From contig NZ_SAXA01000008.1 of the NCBI RefSeq assembly GCF_004122035.1, forward strand, positions 124,001 to 188,000: a DNA stretch of 64,000 nt. Reading direction: 5' to 3'. The notes below the pieces were generated by a model that saw nothing but the letters and a program-made list of their open reading frames with translations, ran no database searches and was not told where the DNA came from. The stretch is from Ancylomarina salipaludis. GTDB taxonomy: Bacteria; Bacteroidota; Bacteroidia; Bacteroidales; Marinifilaceae. This document shows, in pieces, positions 26,156 to 34,658 of this stretch (the first letter of the stretch is position 1; every line of letters begins with the position of its first letter). A program made the translations under genes and the position numbers.

Positions 26156-27013
26156 TTATTTTTGTTCCATAGACATTCGTTTTTTTAATTCATTTGCAAT
26201 ACGATCATTTTCTTTCTTAAGTTCAATCCTTTCTATCAAATTAATTGGATCAGCCCCATTACTTGCCCAACTAATCTTAAAAACATTAAACTTACATTCT
26301 TCAGCATATTCAAGAAGCTTATTTACAAAATATTCGCTGTTTTTATTTGATACTAAAATACCTTTTAGAGCAGATTTAATATTGATATATAAATCTTCAT
26401 CTGAATAAGCACGTATTCGGTATTCATTCTCCCCCACATAATCTTTATGCTTATGAAAGATATATTTGTCTATCTGTCTGTTTACCTTTTCTAAGCAAGA
26501 TGTATAATAAGAATCACGAAGATCGTTAGAATCTATTTCAATCTTTTTATTTTTTAGATCATCATAATTTACATACTTAACTTTCTTGTATTTATAGCCT
26601 TTATCCAACTGTTTTAATAATTCAGCCTTGGAAAGTATTAGACAAACACCATTATAATTATTGCCATATTGTTCCCACATTCTTGGTTTCATACAACCAT
26701 AAAACTCTGCTGGTTTATTATTCATTTTTTTGTATCGAATACTCTTTGCATTCATACAAAAACAGACTTGTTTAATCTGCTTCATCTTTTTCTCTATTTC
26801 CTTCCCATATTTATCCCAATTGTCATAGGTTTCATTTTCTAAACTTTCAACTTTTATCAGAGTTGGGGTAGTCATATTTTCGATTGGATCATTCGAATTT
26901 ACCCGATCTGATAAGCGTAACTCTTTTTTGAATAAAATATGTTCGAGTGCTGTTGTTGTTTTGGTGTAATGATAAAGAATATCATCTGATTCAAACTCAC
27001 TTAATGTATTCAT
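26156..27013 (-). CDS. DUF2971 family protein
   Basis: This 285-residue protein has the DUF2971 signatures: ILYHYTKTTTALEHILFKKE near the N-terminus, LRLSDRVNSNDPIE, and MWEQYGNNYNGVCLILSK in the middle. No signal peptide or membrane segment is seen, so it is cytosolic. The molecular function of the family is not established; members often occur in variable or defence-associated genome regions, which is general knowledge and not shown here. The ATG at 27013 is preferred over the upstream in-frame ATG at 27067 because it gives MNTLSEFESDDILYHYT after AAAGAAAAAT. It is lysine-rich and AT-rich and has no functional neighbour. Structured repeats flank it on both sides, which suggests an inserted gene. 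Confidence 0.82.
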   Translation of the reverse strand: MNTLSEFESDDILYHYTKTTTALEHILFKKELRLSDRVNSNDPIENMTTPTLIKVESLENETYDNWDKYGKEIEKKMKQIKQVCFCMNAKSIRYKKMNNKPAEFYGCMKPRMWEQYGNNYNGVCLILSKAELLKQLDKGYKYKKVKYVNYDDLKNKKIEIDSNDLRDSYYTSCLEKVNRQIDKYIFHKHKDYVGENEYRIRAYSDEDLYINIKSALKGILVSNKNSEYFVNKLLEYAEECKFNVFKISWASNGADPINLIERIELKKENDRIANELKKRMSMEQK

Positions 27014-27167
27014 ATAAATATTTTTCTTTAAAGTTATGAAAAATATACAAGGCTCGAAAACTTGCATTAAAGACCATCCCCCCCCTTTTCCGATGAATCG
27101 GAACGGGTACTCCTCCTGCCCTTCGACTCCGCTCTGGGACCAAGAGGCGAAAGTTTAATCCAAAAGT

Positions 27168-27271
27168 TTGAGGGTCTCACTCTTTTGTGAGGCTCTCAAT
27201 AAAACTAGGTTATAGTTATAGTCTGAAATTTACCCCCGAGAATTCGGGGTACTTAGAGTCAGAGCATGACG
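27168..27271 (-). repeat. Structured intergenic repeat, copy B
   Basis: GAGGGTCTCAC pairs with GTGAGGCTCTC (27170-27197); relative to copy A a G-U pair is replaced by G-C, a compensatory-type change that keeps the stem. The 15-mer AGTCAGAGCATGACG recurs at 27257-27271. Between them lies a separate hairpin, TACCCCCGA/TCGGGGTA. It sits between ftcD's terminator and the DUF2971 gene. Confidence 0.75.
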
Positions 27272-27272
27272 C

Positions 27273-27308
27273 AAAAAAGCCCCGACAGGTTTAAAACCTA
27301 TCGGGGCT
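27273..27308 (-). terminator. hutI-ftcD terminator
   Basis: AGCCCCGA and TCGGGGCT with AGGTTT/AAACCT inside form a long stem with one mismatch; TTTTTT follows on the minus strand. Confidence 0.88.
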
Positions 27309-27332
27309 AATACTATATTGTGTGGTTTGCTA

Positions 27333-29033
27333 TTAGATCTTAGCGTTTACCATTTCTACGATTTCGTTCTCCAAAGCTACAGCCTTGTCGACAATTGCTT
27401 GTCCTTTTGCAATGATATCTGCAGCCCAAGCCTTATCAGTTAAGTCAGCAGCATTGATCTTCACATTCATGAAAGCTCCAATAACACCCGAACGAGCAGC
27501 TAATGCACCAACGCCTGCATCAGTTACTGAATTCGGATTTCCAATTTCAGCCATAGCCTTACAAACATCCATACATCCTAGGCAAAGCTCCATAGTTTGA
27601 AATGGAACCATAGTCGCAAACTTAGTTGCTTCTTCCATAGCCTCAGTACGTGCCGCTTTTTCAGCATCAGTTCCTTTAGGCAAACGAATGGCATCCATAA
27701 TTTTGTTGAAAGCATTGGTATCTTCATCAACTAACCAAGTTAGTTTTGTGTGATATGATTTCCCCTTTTCAGCCCAATCAGAAAACTCTTCCCAACGCTC
27801 GTCCCATCCTGGTTTGTGAGCCGAAAGGTTAGCTACCATTGAACCCAAAGCAGCACCCATGGCACCCATATAAGCAGAGATAGATCCTCCACCCGGAGCC
27901 ATCGATTCAGAAGCGGTTTCTTCAACAAAAGCTGTTAAGCTCATATCAACCAATTTCTTTGCACCTTTTTTAGCTTCGTTTTCAAGAATGTATTCAATAA
28001 TTTTTTTGTCAGGGTCGAATGGATAAAGCTCATCCAGACCTAAAGACTTAACGGCAATCTTGATAATCTCGCGATCAGCAATACCCGTAGAACGCTCTTG
28101 CATGCGTAGGTAGTGCTTACCTGCATCCAACATCGCTTTCAAAGGTACAACACCTACCAACTCTGAACCTGTTACGCGGATACCACGAGCCTGAGCCTTA
28201 GCACAAACTTCATCGAATGCCTGATGAATTGAAGTTACTGAAATATCAGTCATGTTCATTGAGATCTGAGCAACACCAAATTCTTCGATAAACCAACCAA
28301 TCGCCTTGGTTGCTTTCAAAGTACCCGGTACCATTACAGGGTTTCCATTCTCATCGTTTACAATCTTACCTGTAGATGGATTACCTTCACGAAGGGTACG
28401 TCCACGCTCACGCACATCGAATGCAATGGCATTGGCACGACGAGTTGAAGTGGTATTCAAATTAAAGTTATAAGCCACCAGGAAGTTACGAGCACCAACA
28501 GCCGTTACCCCAGATTTAGCTACAGAAAGGGTAAATTCAGATGGTCCAAAATCAGGTTTCCAACGCTCAGTTCCAATACGATCTTTAACTGCTTCGTACT
28601 CACCAGCACGACAAGTAGCAAGGTTTTTACGCTCTTCGATACGAGCAGCACTCTCGTAACAGTAAACCGGTATACCAGCTTCTTCACCAATACGCTGAGC
28701 CAACTTGTGAGCATACTCAACAGTTTCTTCCATGCTAATGTTCGCAACAGGAACCAAAGGACAAACGTCAGTCGCTCCAAAACGAGGGTGAGCACCAGAG
28801 TGTTTGCTCATATCGATCAATTCTGCTGCTTTTTTAACCGCACGAAATGCCGCTTCGCAAACCTCATCAGGTGTACCAACCATTGTAACAACCGTACGGT
28901 TAGTCGCTTTACCCGGATCTACATCAATTAGGCTTACACCTTCTACAGATTCAATTTCGTTAGTAATCTGCTTAATAATATTCATGTCGTTCCCTTCAGA
29001 GAAATTAGGAACACATTCAATTAATTGTTTCAT
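27333..29033 (-). CDS. ftcD: Bifunctional glutamate formimidoyltransferase / formimidoyl-THF cyclodeaminase
   Basis: The enzyme transfers the formimino group of formiminoglutamate to tetrahydrofolate and then deaminates it, the last steps of one histidine degradation route. The 566-residue product has a formimidoyltransferase half (about 1-325: IECVPNFSEGND, HSGAHPRFGATDVCPLVPV) and a cyclodeaminase half (about 355-565: ESMAPGGGSISAYMGAMGAA). The bifunctional length is close to the animal FTCD enzyme. The start is the ATG at 29033 (MKQLIECVPNFSEG); an upstream in-frame codon would add eight unsupported residues. It follows hutI with an 80-base AT-rich gap and ends at a strong terminator. hutH and hutU are not in the window. 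Confidence 0.95.
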   Translation of the reverse strand: MKQLIECVPNFSEGNDMNIIKQITNEIESVEGVSLIDVDPGKATNRTVVTMVGTPDEVCEAAFRAVKKAAELIDMSKHSGAHPRFGATDVCPLVPVANISMEETVEYAHKLAQRIGEEAGIPVYCYESAARIEERKNLATCRAGEYEAVKDRIGTERWKPDFGPSEFTLSVAKSGVTAVGARNFLVAYNFNLNTTSTRRANAIAFDVRERGRTLREGNPSTGKIVNDENGNPVMVPGTLKATKAIGWFIEEFGVAQISMNMTDISVTSIHQAFDEVCAKAQARGIRVTGSELVGVVPLKAMLDAGKHYLRMQERSTGIADREIIKIAVKSLGLDELYPFDPDKKIIEYILENEAKKGAKKLVDMSLTAFVEETASESMAPGGGSISAYMGAMGAALGSMVANLSAHKPGWDERWEEFSDWAEKGKSYHTKLTWLVDEDTNAFNKIMDAIRLPKGTDAEKAARTEAMEEATKFATMVPFQTMELCLGCMDVCKAMAEIGNPNSVTDAGVGALAARSGVIGAFMNVKINAADLTDKAWAADIIAKGQAIVDKAVALENEIVEMVNAKI

Positions 29034-29113
29034 TATATTGTAATTAGTAATTATCAATGAGTAATTAATGATTAGGGATTATTACTAATCCTCAATTATT
29101 AATCGTTAATTAT

Positions 29114-30367
29114 TTAAAGGACTTGTCCATTAAGAATAACGGTATCAACCAAATTGCTACCATAAGCATATGGCATAAACTCAATTGATGGAATTTCTTT
29201 AGTAATAAATACATTAGCAATTTTACCGCGTGCAATACTGCCAACCTCATCCTGAACACCCATAGCGTAAGCCGAATTGATAGTTGTTGCATTAATGGCC
29301 TCTTCAGGTAACATTTTGTAATTGATACAAGCGAGAGATAAAATAAATTTCATATTGCCCGACGGCGACGAACCTGGATTAAAATCAGAAGCTAAAGCAA
29401 CCGGCAAACCAGCTTCCATCATCTTTCGTACCGGAGAGCAAACCATGTTTAAGAAAAAAGCAGCACCAGGCAATACGGTTGGCATTGTTTCCGATCCCTT
29501 TAATGCTTCGATTTCAGCCTCTCCTACAAATTCAAGATGATCAACCGAAAGAGCATTGTACTTCACTCCTACTTGAATGCCACCAGAATAATCCAGCTCA
29601 TTGGCATGGATCTTTGGACGCATACCGTGTTTCATACCAGCATTCAAAATACGATCAGTCTCTTCAACCGTAAAGAATCCCTTATCGCAGAACACATCGA
29701 TATAATCAGCCAAATCTTCAGCAGCCACCAAAGGAATCATTTCGTTGATTACCATATCAACATATTCACCCTGACGACCTCTATAATCAGCAGGTACAGC
29801 ATGGGCTCCAAGGAAACTCGATTTAATTGTAAGAGGAGTTGTTTCTTTCAATCGCTTGATGACGCGCAACATTTTCAACTCATCTTCAACAGTCAAACCG
29901 TATCCTGATTTAATCTCAACAGCACCAGTCCCCAAACTAATAATCTCATGAATACGTTCCATAGCAGATTCATACAATTCATCTTCAGTTGCTTCATGCA
30001 TACGCTTAGCTGAATTTAAAATTCCACCTCCGCGTTTGGCAATCTCTTCATAAGACAAACCTTTGATCTTATCGGTATACTCAATCTCGCGCGATCCTGC
30101 GTAAACCAAATGGGTATGTGAATCGCAGAAAGATGGGAAAACCATACGACCTGTTGCATCAATTTCCTGCATAACATCAGCGCCTTCCATCTCATCAAAA
30201 TCCGGCATAGCTGACATGCTTCCAAAATCTTCGATTTTACCTTCGTCGATTAATAAAAAGGCATCATCAATACAATTAAGTTTTGCCATATCGGCACCAG
30301 CGACCCACCTTCTTGGCTCATCTTCAACCTGAACCAATCTTTTTATATTCTTAATAAGTAATTTCAT
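29114..30367 (-). CDS. hutI: Imidazolonepropionase
   Basis: HutI hydrolyses 4-imidazolone-5-propionate to formiminoglutamate, the substrate of the ftcD product next to it. The 417-residue amidohydrolase-fold protein has the metal-binding FCDSHTHLVYAGSREIEY, KSGYGLTVEDELKMLRVI, SSFLGAHAVP, KIHANELDYSGG and ALASDFNPGSSPSGN in family order. The length is typical. It is the first gene of a minus-strand hutI-ftcD unit and diverges from the YfcC-family carrier gene. A 14-bp inverted repeat sits just upstream of its start. Confidence 0.96.
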   Translation of the reverse strand: MKLLIKNIKRLVQVEDEPRRWVAGADMAKLNCIDDAFLLIDEGKIEDFGSMSAMPDFDEMEGADVMQEIDATGRMVFPSFCDSHTHLVYAGSREIEYTDKIKGLSYEEIAKRGGGILNSAKRMHEATEDELYESAMERIHEIISLGTGAVEIKSGYGLTVEDELKMLRVIKRLKETTPLTIKSSFLGAHAVPADYRGRQGEYVDMVINEMIPLVAAEDLADYIDVFCDKGFFTVEETDRILNAGMKHGMRPKIHANELDYSGGIQVGVKYNALSVDHLEFVGEAEIEALKGSETMPTVLPGAAFFLNMVCSPVRKMMEAGLPVALASDFNPGSSPSGNMKFILSLACINYKMLPEEAINATTINSAYAMGVQDEVGSIARGKIANVFITKEIPSIEFMPYAYGSNLVDTVILNGQVL

Positions 30368-30390
30368 TCTATATCAATTAATAACTAATG

Positions 30391-30427
30391 ATTATCAATT
30401 CATTCACTGTTGTAATGAATTGATAAT
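30391..30427. repeat. Inverted repeat in the hutI leader
   Basis: ATTATCAATTCATT (30391-30404) pairs perfectly with AATGAATTGATAAT (30414-30427) around a nine-base loop, 24 bases upstream of the hutI ATG. Similar AT-rich dyads are common between genes in this phylum, so it may be structural rather than an operator. The rest of gap 30368-30668, between divergent genes, shows no clear promoter match. Confidence 0.6.
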
Positions 30428-30668
30428 TGTTAATTTAACTCTTTGCGAAAGTAGAAAAAATGCTAGAATATTACACCTTAATACAATTAAAAATCGCAAG
30501 AATGCAAACCTTTTCGAAAACATACAAAACCTAATTCATTATATAAATAATATTGACCGTATTCTATGGAATGTTCTTATTTTTACGGTTCGAAATTTGA
30601 AGATCTGGGTTTAGAAAACGAAGCTCTTTCTGATAAGTCTCGAGACTAATACCTCAAACTAAAAAAAT

Positions 30669-32264
30669 ATGTTTAAGAAAGTACCTCACACTTACGTTAT
30701 TGTATTTGCAATCGTGATTCTATCGGCCATTTTAACCTGGATTATTCCAGGAGGCGAATATGATCGAACCGTTGTAAATGTTAACGGCACCGACCGTTCT
30801 GTCATTGTTCAAGACTCCTATCATCAAGTGGAAAATAGTGGTCAAAGCTGGGAAGTTTTTGCTTCATTTTTCAAAGGCTTTGTTGATAAGGCCGATATCA
30901 TCATGTTTATTTTAATCATTGGTGGTGCCTTTTGGATTATGAATGCCAGTAAATCGATTGATGTGGGGATTTATTCCTTTCTGGAGTTTACCAAAAAGCT
31001 CGAGAAGAATAAGTTTATTCGGAAAATAGGCGTCAACAACATTATTCTGACACTTATCATGCTCATCTTCTCCATCTTTGGAGCAACCTTCGGCATGAGC
31101 GAAGAAACCATTGCCTTCACCATTATATTTGTACCCATGGCCATCAAAATGGGATACGATTCGATTGTAGGAGTTGCCATTTGTTTTGTGGCTGCAGGAC
31201 TAGGTTTTGCAGGAGCACTCCTAAATCCTTTTACGATTGGTATTGCACAAGGCTTATCAAACCTCCCTCTATTCTCTGGTATTGAATACCGCTTGTTCTG
31301 CTGGTTTGTGATTAATATTATCGGTTTCACTTTCATCCTGCGTTATGCAGCTAAGGTTCGTAAAACACCCGAAAAATCATTGGTTTACACCGATGATAAC
31401 TACTGGAGAAAACACCATAGTTCTGATGTTGAAAACATTGAATTCTACACCCCGGTTTCAGCTTGGGTAACTTATATCATTATATTGGCTGCAATGATTG
31501 GTTTCTCATTTTATTACCCACAAAGCACATTGAGAATAGGTAATTCCGAAACGACAACTTACATACTACCAATTGTAACTGCATTATTTGCATTATTGGG
31601 ATTCCTGTCATTGCGTAAATCGGTCCATTTCTTTATTCTGAACCTTCTCCTCTTCACAATCATTTTTCTGATTGTAGGTGTTATGGGGTACGGTTGGTAC
31701 ATTATGGAAATTGCAACCTTGTTCTTTGCAATGGGTATTTTCTCTGGTATCGCTTATAATAAATCGGCAAACGATATTACCAAACTGTTCCTTGAAGGTG
31801 TTAGCGATATTCTATCCGCTGCACTAATCGTTGGTTTAGCTGGTGGTATTCTGATTGTTTTGGAAGAAGGTCAAATCATTGATTCTATTCTGTTCTATAT
31901 CTCAAAATCAATGAACGATTTTGGTAAGATTGCATCAGTTGGTATGATGTACGTTATTCAGAATGTGATCAATATAATTATTCCTTCAGGATCAGCCAAA
32001 GCTGCCTTAACCATGCCAATGATGTCACAATTTTCAGACCTGATTGGTGTATCGCGTCAGGCAACTGTGATGGCTTTCCAATTTGGTGATGGGTTTACCA
32101 ATATGATTACACCAACATCAGGTGTATTAATTGGTGTGCTTGGTGTAGCTAAAATCCCTTACGACAAATGGGTAAAATGGATCGGAGGTTTTATGGCTAT
32201 CCTTATCCTTTTAGGATTCCTTCTACTTATTCCTACGGTAACCATGGAACTGAATGGGTTTTAA
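30669..32264 (+). CDS. YfcC/DcuC-family membrane carrier
   Basis: This 531-residue integral membrane protein has about 11-13 predicted hydrophobic segments, beginning VPHTYVIVFAIVILSAILTW and IIPGGEYDR, the signature opening of the YfcC/C4-dicarboxylate carrier family (PF03606). Two related halves are seen, the second with IIIPSGSAKAALTMPMM and MITPTSGVLIGVLGVAKI. Members are thought to move dicarboxylates, amino acids or peptides. Its position divergent from hutI-ftcD suggests uptake of histidine, a histidine-containing peptide, or exchange of a degradation product; that is inference. It ends at a terminator shared with the convergent SusCD cluster. Confidence 0.88.
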   Translation: MFKKVPHTYVIVFAIVILSAILTWIIPGGEYDRTVVNVNGTDRSVIVQDSYHQVENSGQSWEVFASFFKGFVDKADIIMFILIIGGAFWIMNASKSIDVGIYSFLEFTKKLEKNKFIRKIGVNNIILTLIMLIFSIFGATFGMSEETIAFTIIFVPMAIKMGYDSIVGVAICFVAAGLGFAGALLNPFTIGIAQGLSNLPLFSGIEYRLFCWFVINIIGFTFILRYAAKVRKTPEKSLVYTDDNYWRKHHSSDVENIEFYTPVSAWVTYIIILAAMIGFSFYYPQSTLRIGNSETTTYILPIVTALFALLGFLSLRKSVHFFILNLLLFTIIFLIVGVMGYGWYIMEIATLFFAMGIFSGIAYNKSANDITKLFLEGVSDILSAALIVGLAGGILIVLEEGQIIDSILFYISKSMNDFGKIASVGMMYVIQNVINIIIPSGSAKAALTMPMMSQFSDLIGVSRQATVMAFQFGDGFTNMITPTSGVLIGVLGVAKIPYDKWVKWIGGFMAILILLGFLLLIPTVTMELNGF

Positions 32265-32286
32265 CTCTAAAAAAATAATATAAAAA

Positions 32287-32328
32287 GACCGCTTCAAACA
32301 ATGGTTGAAGCGGTCTCATTTTTTTGCT
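32287..32328. terminator. Bidirectional terminator
   Basis: GACCGCTTCAA pairs with TTGAAGCGGTC around seven bases, with a T-run on each strand. It separates the carrier gene from the convergent lipoprotein gene. Confidence 0.87.
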
Positions 32329-32350
32329 CTTAACTTAAAATCTAACTAAA

Positions 32351-33151
32351 TTAATTCCTTGTAAACACGAAATTATAGGTACCAAATGAACCTTCATCAA
32401 CTGTAATTTTAAATTGCATTTCGAAAGATCCATCACAAGATTTGAACAAACCTCCACCTGGGCCATAATAATAGTTCGTATAGGATCCCCAAGGTGCTGT
32501 TGGACCTAAAACCGATGTAACAACACCAACTTTAAATGAATTAGGGTCAATATTCAGCTCTAACTTATTATCATTCGCGTCACCACCTTCCATTTCAAAA
32601 ATACCGGTTACAAATATCTTATATGGATCATCTGGATCTGCAGTAAAAGTCACATCACCAACAACTTCCCAATCTTCTGAAACAACATGATAACTACCTA
32701 CTGCCATTGCAGGATCGTACTCACATGTTACAAACACATTTAAAGCTGCAGTTGAACGAGATGAAGCTCCATTAGAGGTGGTTACAACATGAAAAAGAAA
32801 TGAATCATCAATTGCAACATCACTCGCATTGATGCCAAGAATTGAAATTACATCCAGAGCTTCCAGTGTTACAGTTGTCGGAAATGTCGTTATTTCCTGA
32901 ACAACAGCATTCTTACCTTTGTAGGTCACTTGAACTTCAGCCGCATCAACAGTCATCCCTTCAGGTAAGTCTACAACAAACTGCACATAAGAATTTGCTA
33001 AATCAGAAGTATAAAATGCAGGATTTACATCTGTAATTACTGGAATTACAGCAACCCCTCTTGATCCAACCAAATTCTTATTGGTATCGTCACATGCTAC
33101 AAAAATCAGTGCAAATACGACAATCAGACTATATAATTTGTTTATTTTCAT
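32351..33151 (-). CDS. SusE-like surface lipoprotein
   Basis: This 266-residue lipoprotein has a lipobox at LIFVAC. The mature part looks like two beta-rich domains: an immunoglobulin-like N-terminal half (about 30-135) and a C-terminal half (about 140-266) rich in G, Y and D (WGSYTNYYYGPGGGLFK, FVFTRN end). It is the third gene after SusC and SusD, 30 bases past SusD, a position normally held by a SusE/SusF-type ligand-binding lipoprotein. Sequence similarity to a named family is not clear to me. Confidence 0.75.
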   Translation of the reverse strand: MKINKLYSLIVVFALIFVACDDTNKNLVGSRGVAVIPVITDVNPAFYTSDLANSYVQFVVDLPEGMTVDAAEVQVTYKGKNAVVQEITTFPTTVTLEALDVISILGINASDVAIDDSFLFHVVTTSNGASSRSTAALNVFVTCEYDPAMAVGSYHVVSEDWEVVGDVTFTADPDDPYKIFVTGIFEMEGGDANDNKLELNIDPNSFKVGVVTSVLGPTAPWGSYTNYYYGPGGGLFKSCDGSFEMQFKITVDEGSFGTYNFVFTRN

Positions 33152-33181
33152 TGTTCTTATTTTTAAATTATAAAATATGAA

Positions 33182-34648
33182 TTATCGTGAACCACCTGCC
33201 CACCATACATTTTCAGTATAAACATATGATCCGTCACCATAAGCTTCTCTAACATTTACATTAGTCGTAACATCCTCAGATCCATAAGTAAATCGCAATG
33301 GAAATTTTGTCGAATTCAATGGATTATCCAACTGAATAAAGTTATTTCCCATAGCTCGCAGTCTACGAATATCATTATATGCCTCAAAAGCTTCTTCTTC
33401 AAAAAATGCTAAATATTTCTGAACCATAATTTCCTTTAAAGTTGTTGCCTGATCTAATAAAACAGGTTCAACTTCATTAGTATAATAATCCATAGCATCA
33501 GCTTCTGAAATATCAATGTTCGACTTAGCAAAAGCAGCAACAATTCCTGCCTCTAAGGCAATTTTAGCATTTACCAAATCATTCTTTCTGGCATATGCCT
33601 CTGCTTTTAAAAACTCAATTTCATGATAACTCATAAGGTAAGTTGGCGCTGTAATAGAACTAATTGCAGAAATACCATATTTCCCTTGCTCCTGACTAGG
33701 GGCCCCATTGGGCGCAAACTCCAAAGTTCCGCCTTCATCGTAAGCCTTGAAGAAAATAGCATCTCGAGGATCATTTCTTGCGGTTAATTTATTATGCAAA
33801 CTTGTGCTCGCACCAAAATAATCCCGATCTAAAAAGAATTGCTGAAACGGACTTTTTGAAGAGGTCCCATTGTAATCAAATTGACATTGCTCAGAAGCAT
33901 CAGCAAATGAGTTATTGGCAAACGTAATGACATCATCATAATTGGGTGATCTCATTGACAACCTCATTGTATATCTTGCCTTTAATCCATAAGCGAACTT
34001 GATCCAATTACCTATACTAGCCTCATCACCTCCATAAATAAAATCTTGATTTTCCAAATATGGAAATGTGGATTCTTTTCCAAGATTAGCTATAGCATCA
34101 TCCAAAAAAGTAAAAATATCAGCATATATAGCTTCTTGTTTATCTACAACGGGTGTAAAAATTACACCGGGCTGTAGAGCTTCAGTCCATGGGACATCGC
34201 CCATTGCATCAGTTAAGATTGCTAAATTATAAGCTGATAAAATTTGGGCAATACCTAAAGTATAGAAATTTCCTTCTTCAGATCCTCCTTCTGAACATTT
34301 TTCAATGATGTCTTTAAGATTTAGTAGATTCTGATAGATAGAGTTCCATGAGTTATTATAAGTCGTACTACTAGTTGGTTCATTCGATCTAATTTCAGCA
34401 TTGTACATTTGGTTAAAAGAACCAACATTATGCTCAATATAAACCGATGAATAAAAAGCAATATCACTGCCAGTTACACTGAAAGCTGAATTGGTCATCA
34501 CGTCTGTGATGATCAAATTTGAAGCCACATTTGCAGGATCGTTAACATTCTTGTTAATATTATCCATCAGATCTTCAGAACAAGAACTTAAAGTAATTGC
34601 AAATAAGACAATCGCAATATTATAAATATTTTTTTTCATATTGTTCAT
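33182..34648 (-). CDS. SusD/RagB-family lipoprotein
   Basis: The 488-residue outer membrane lipoprotein forms the lid of the SusC transporter. The signal sequence ends LSSCSEDLMDNINKNVNDP, typical of the SusD_2 group (PF12771). TPR-like helices follow (SIYQNLLNLKDIIEKC and AILTDAMGDVPWTEALQPG), with QATTLKEIMVQKYLAFFEEE near the end. It starts ten bases after SusC's stop on the same strand, so they form one operon. Either of two ATGs three codons apart may be the start. The ligand is unknown; no glycan-degrading enzyme gene is next to it. Confidence 0.93.
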   Translation of the reverse strand: MNNMKKNIYNIAIVLFAITLSSCSEDLMDNINKNVNDPANVASNLIITDVMTNSAFSVTGSDIAFYSSVYIEHNVGSFNQMYNAEIRSNEPTSSTTYNNSWNSIYQNLLNLKDIIEKCSEGGSEEGNFYTLGIAQILSAYNLAILTDAMGDVPWTEALQPGVIFTPVVDKQEAIYADIFTFLDDAIANLGKESTFPYLENQDFIYGGDEASIGNWIKFAYGLKARYTMRLSMRSPNYDDVITFANNSFADASEQCQFDYNGTSSKSPFQQFFLDRDYFGASTSLHNKLTARNDPRDAIFFKAYDEGGTLEFAPNGAPSQEQGKYGISAISSITAPTYLMSYHEIEFLKAEAYARKNDLVNAKIALEAGIVAAFAKSNIDISEADAMDYYTNEVEPVLLDQATTLKEIMVQKYLAFFEEEAFEAYNDIRRLRAMGNNFIQLDNPLNSTKFPLRFTYGSEDVTTNVNVREAYGDGSYVYTENVWWAGGSR

Positions 34649-34658
34649 AAATTAATGG

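Noticed and set aside
27014..27067. Upstream ATG start for the DUF2971 gene
   Set aside because: It adds 18 residues before the conserved start and lacks a ribosome binding site.
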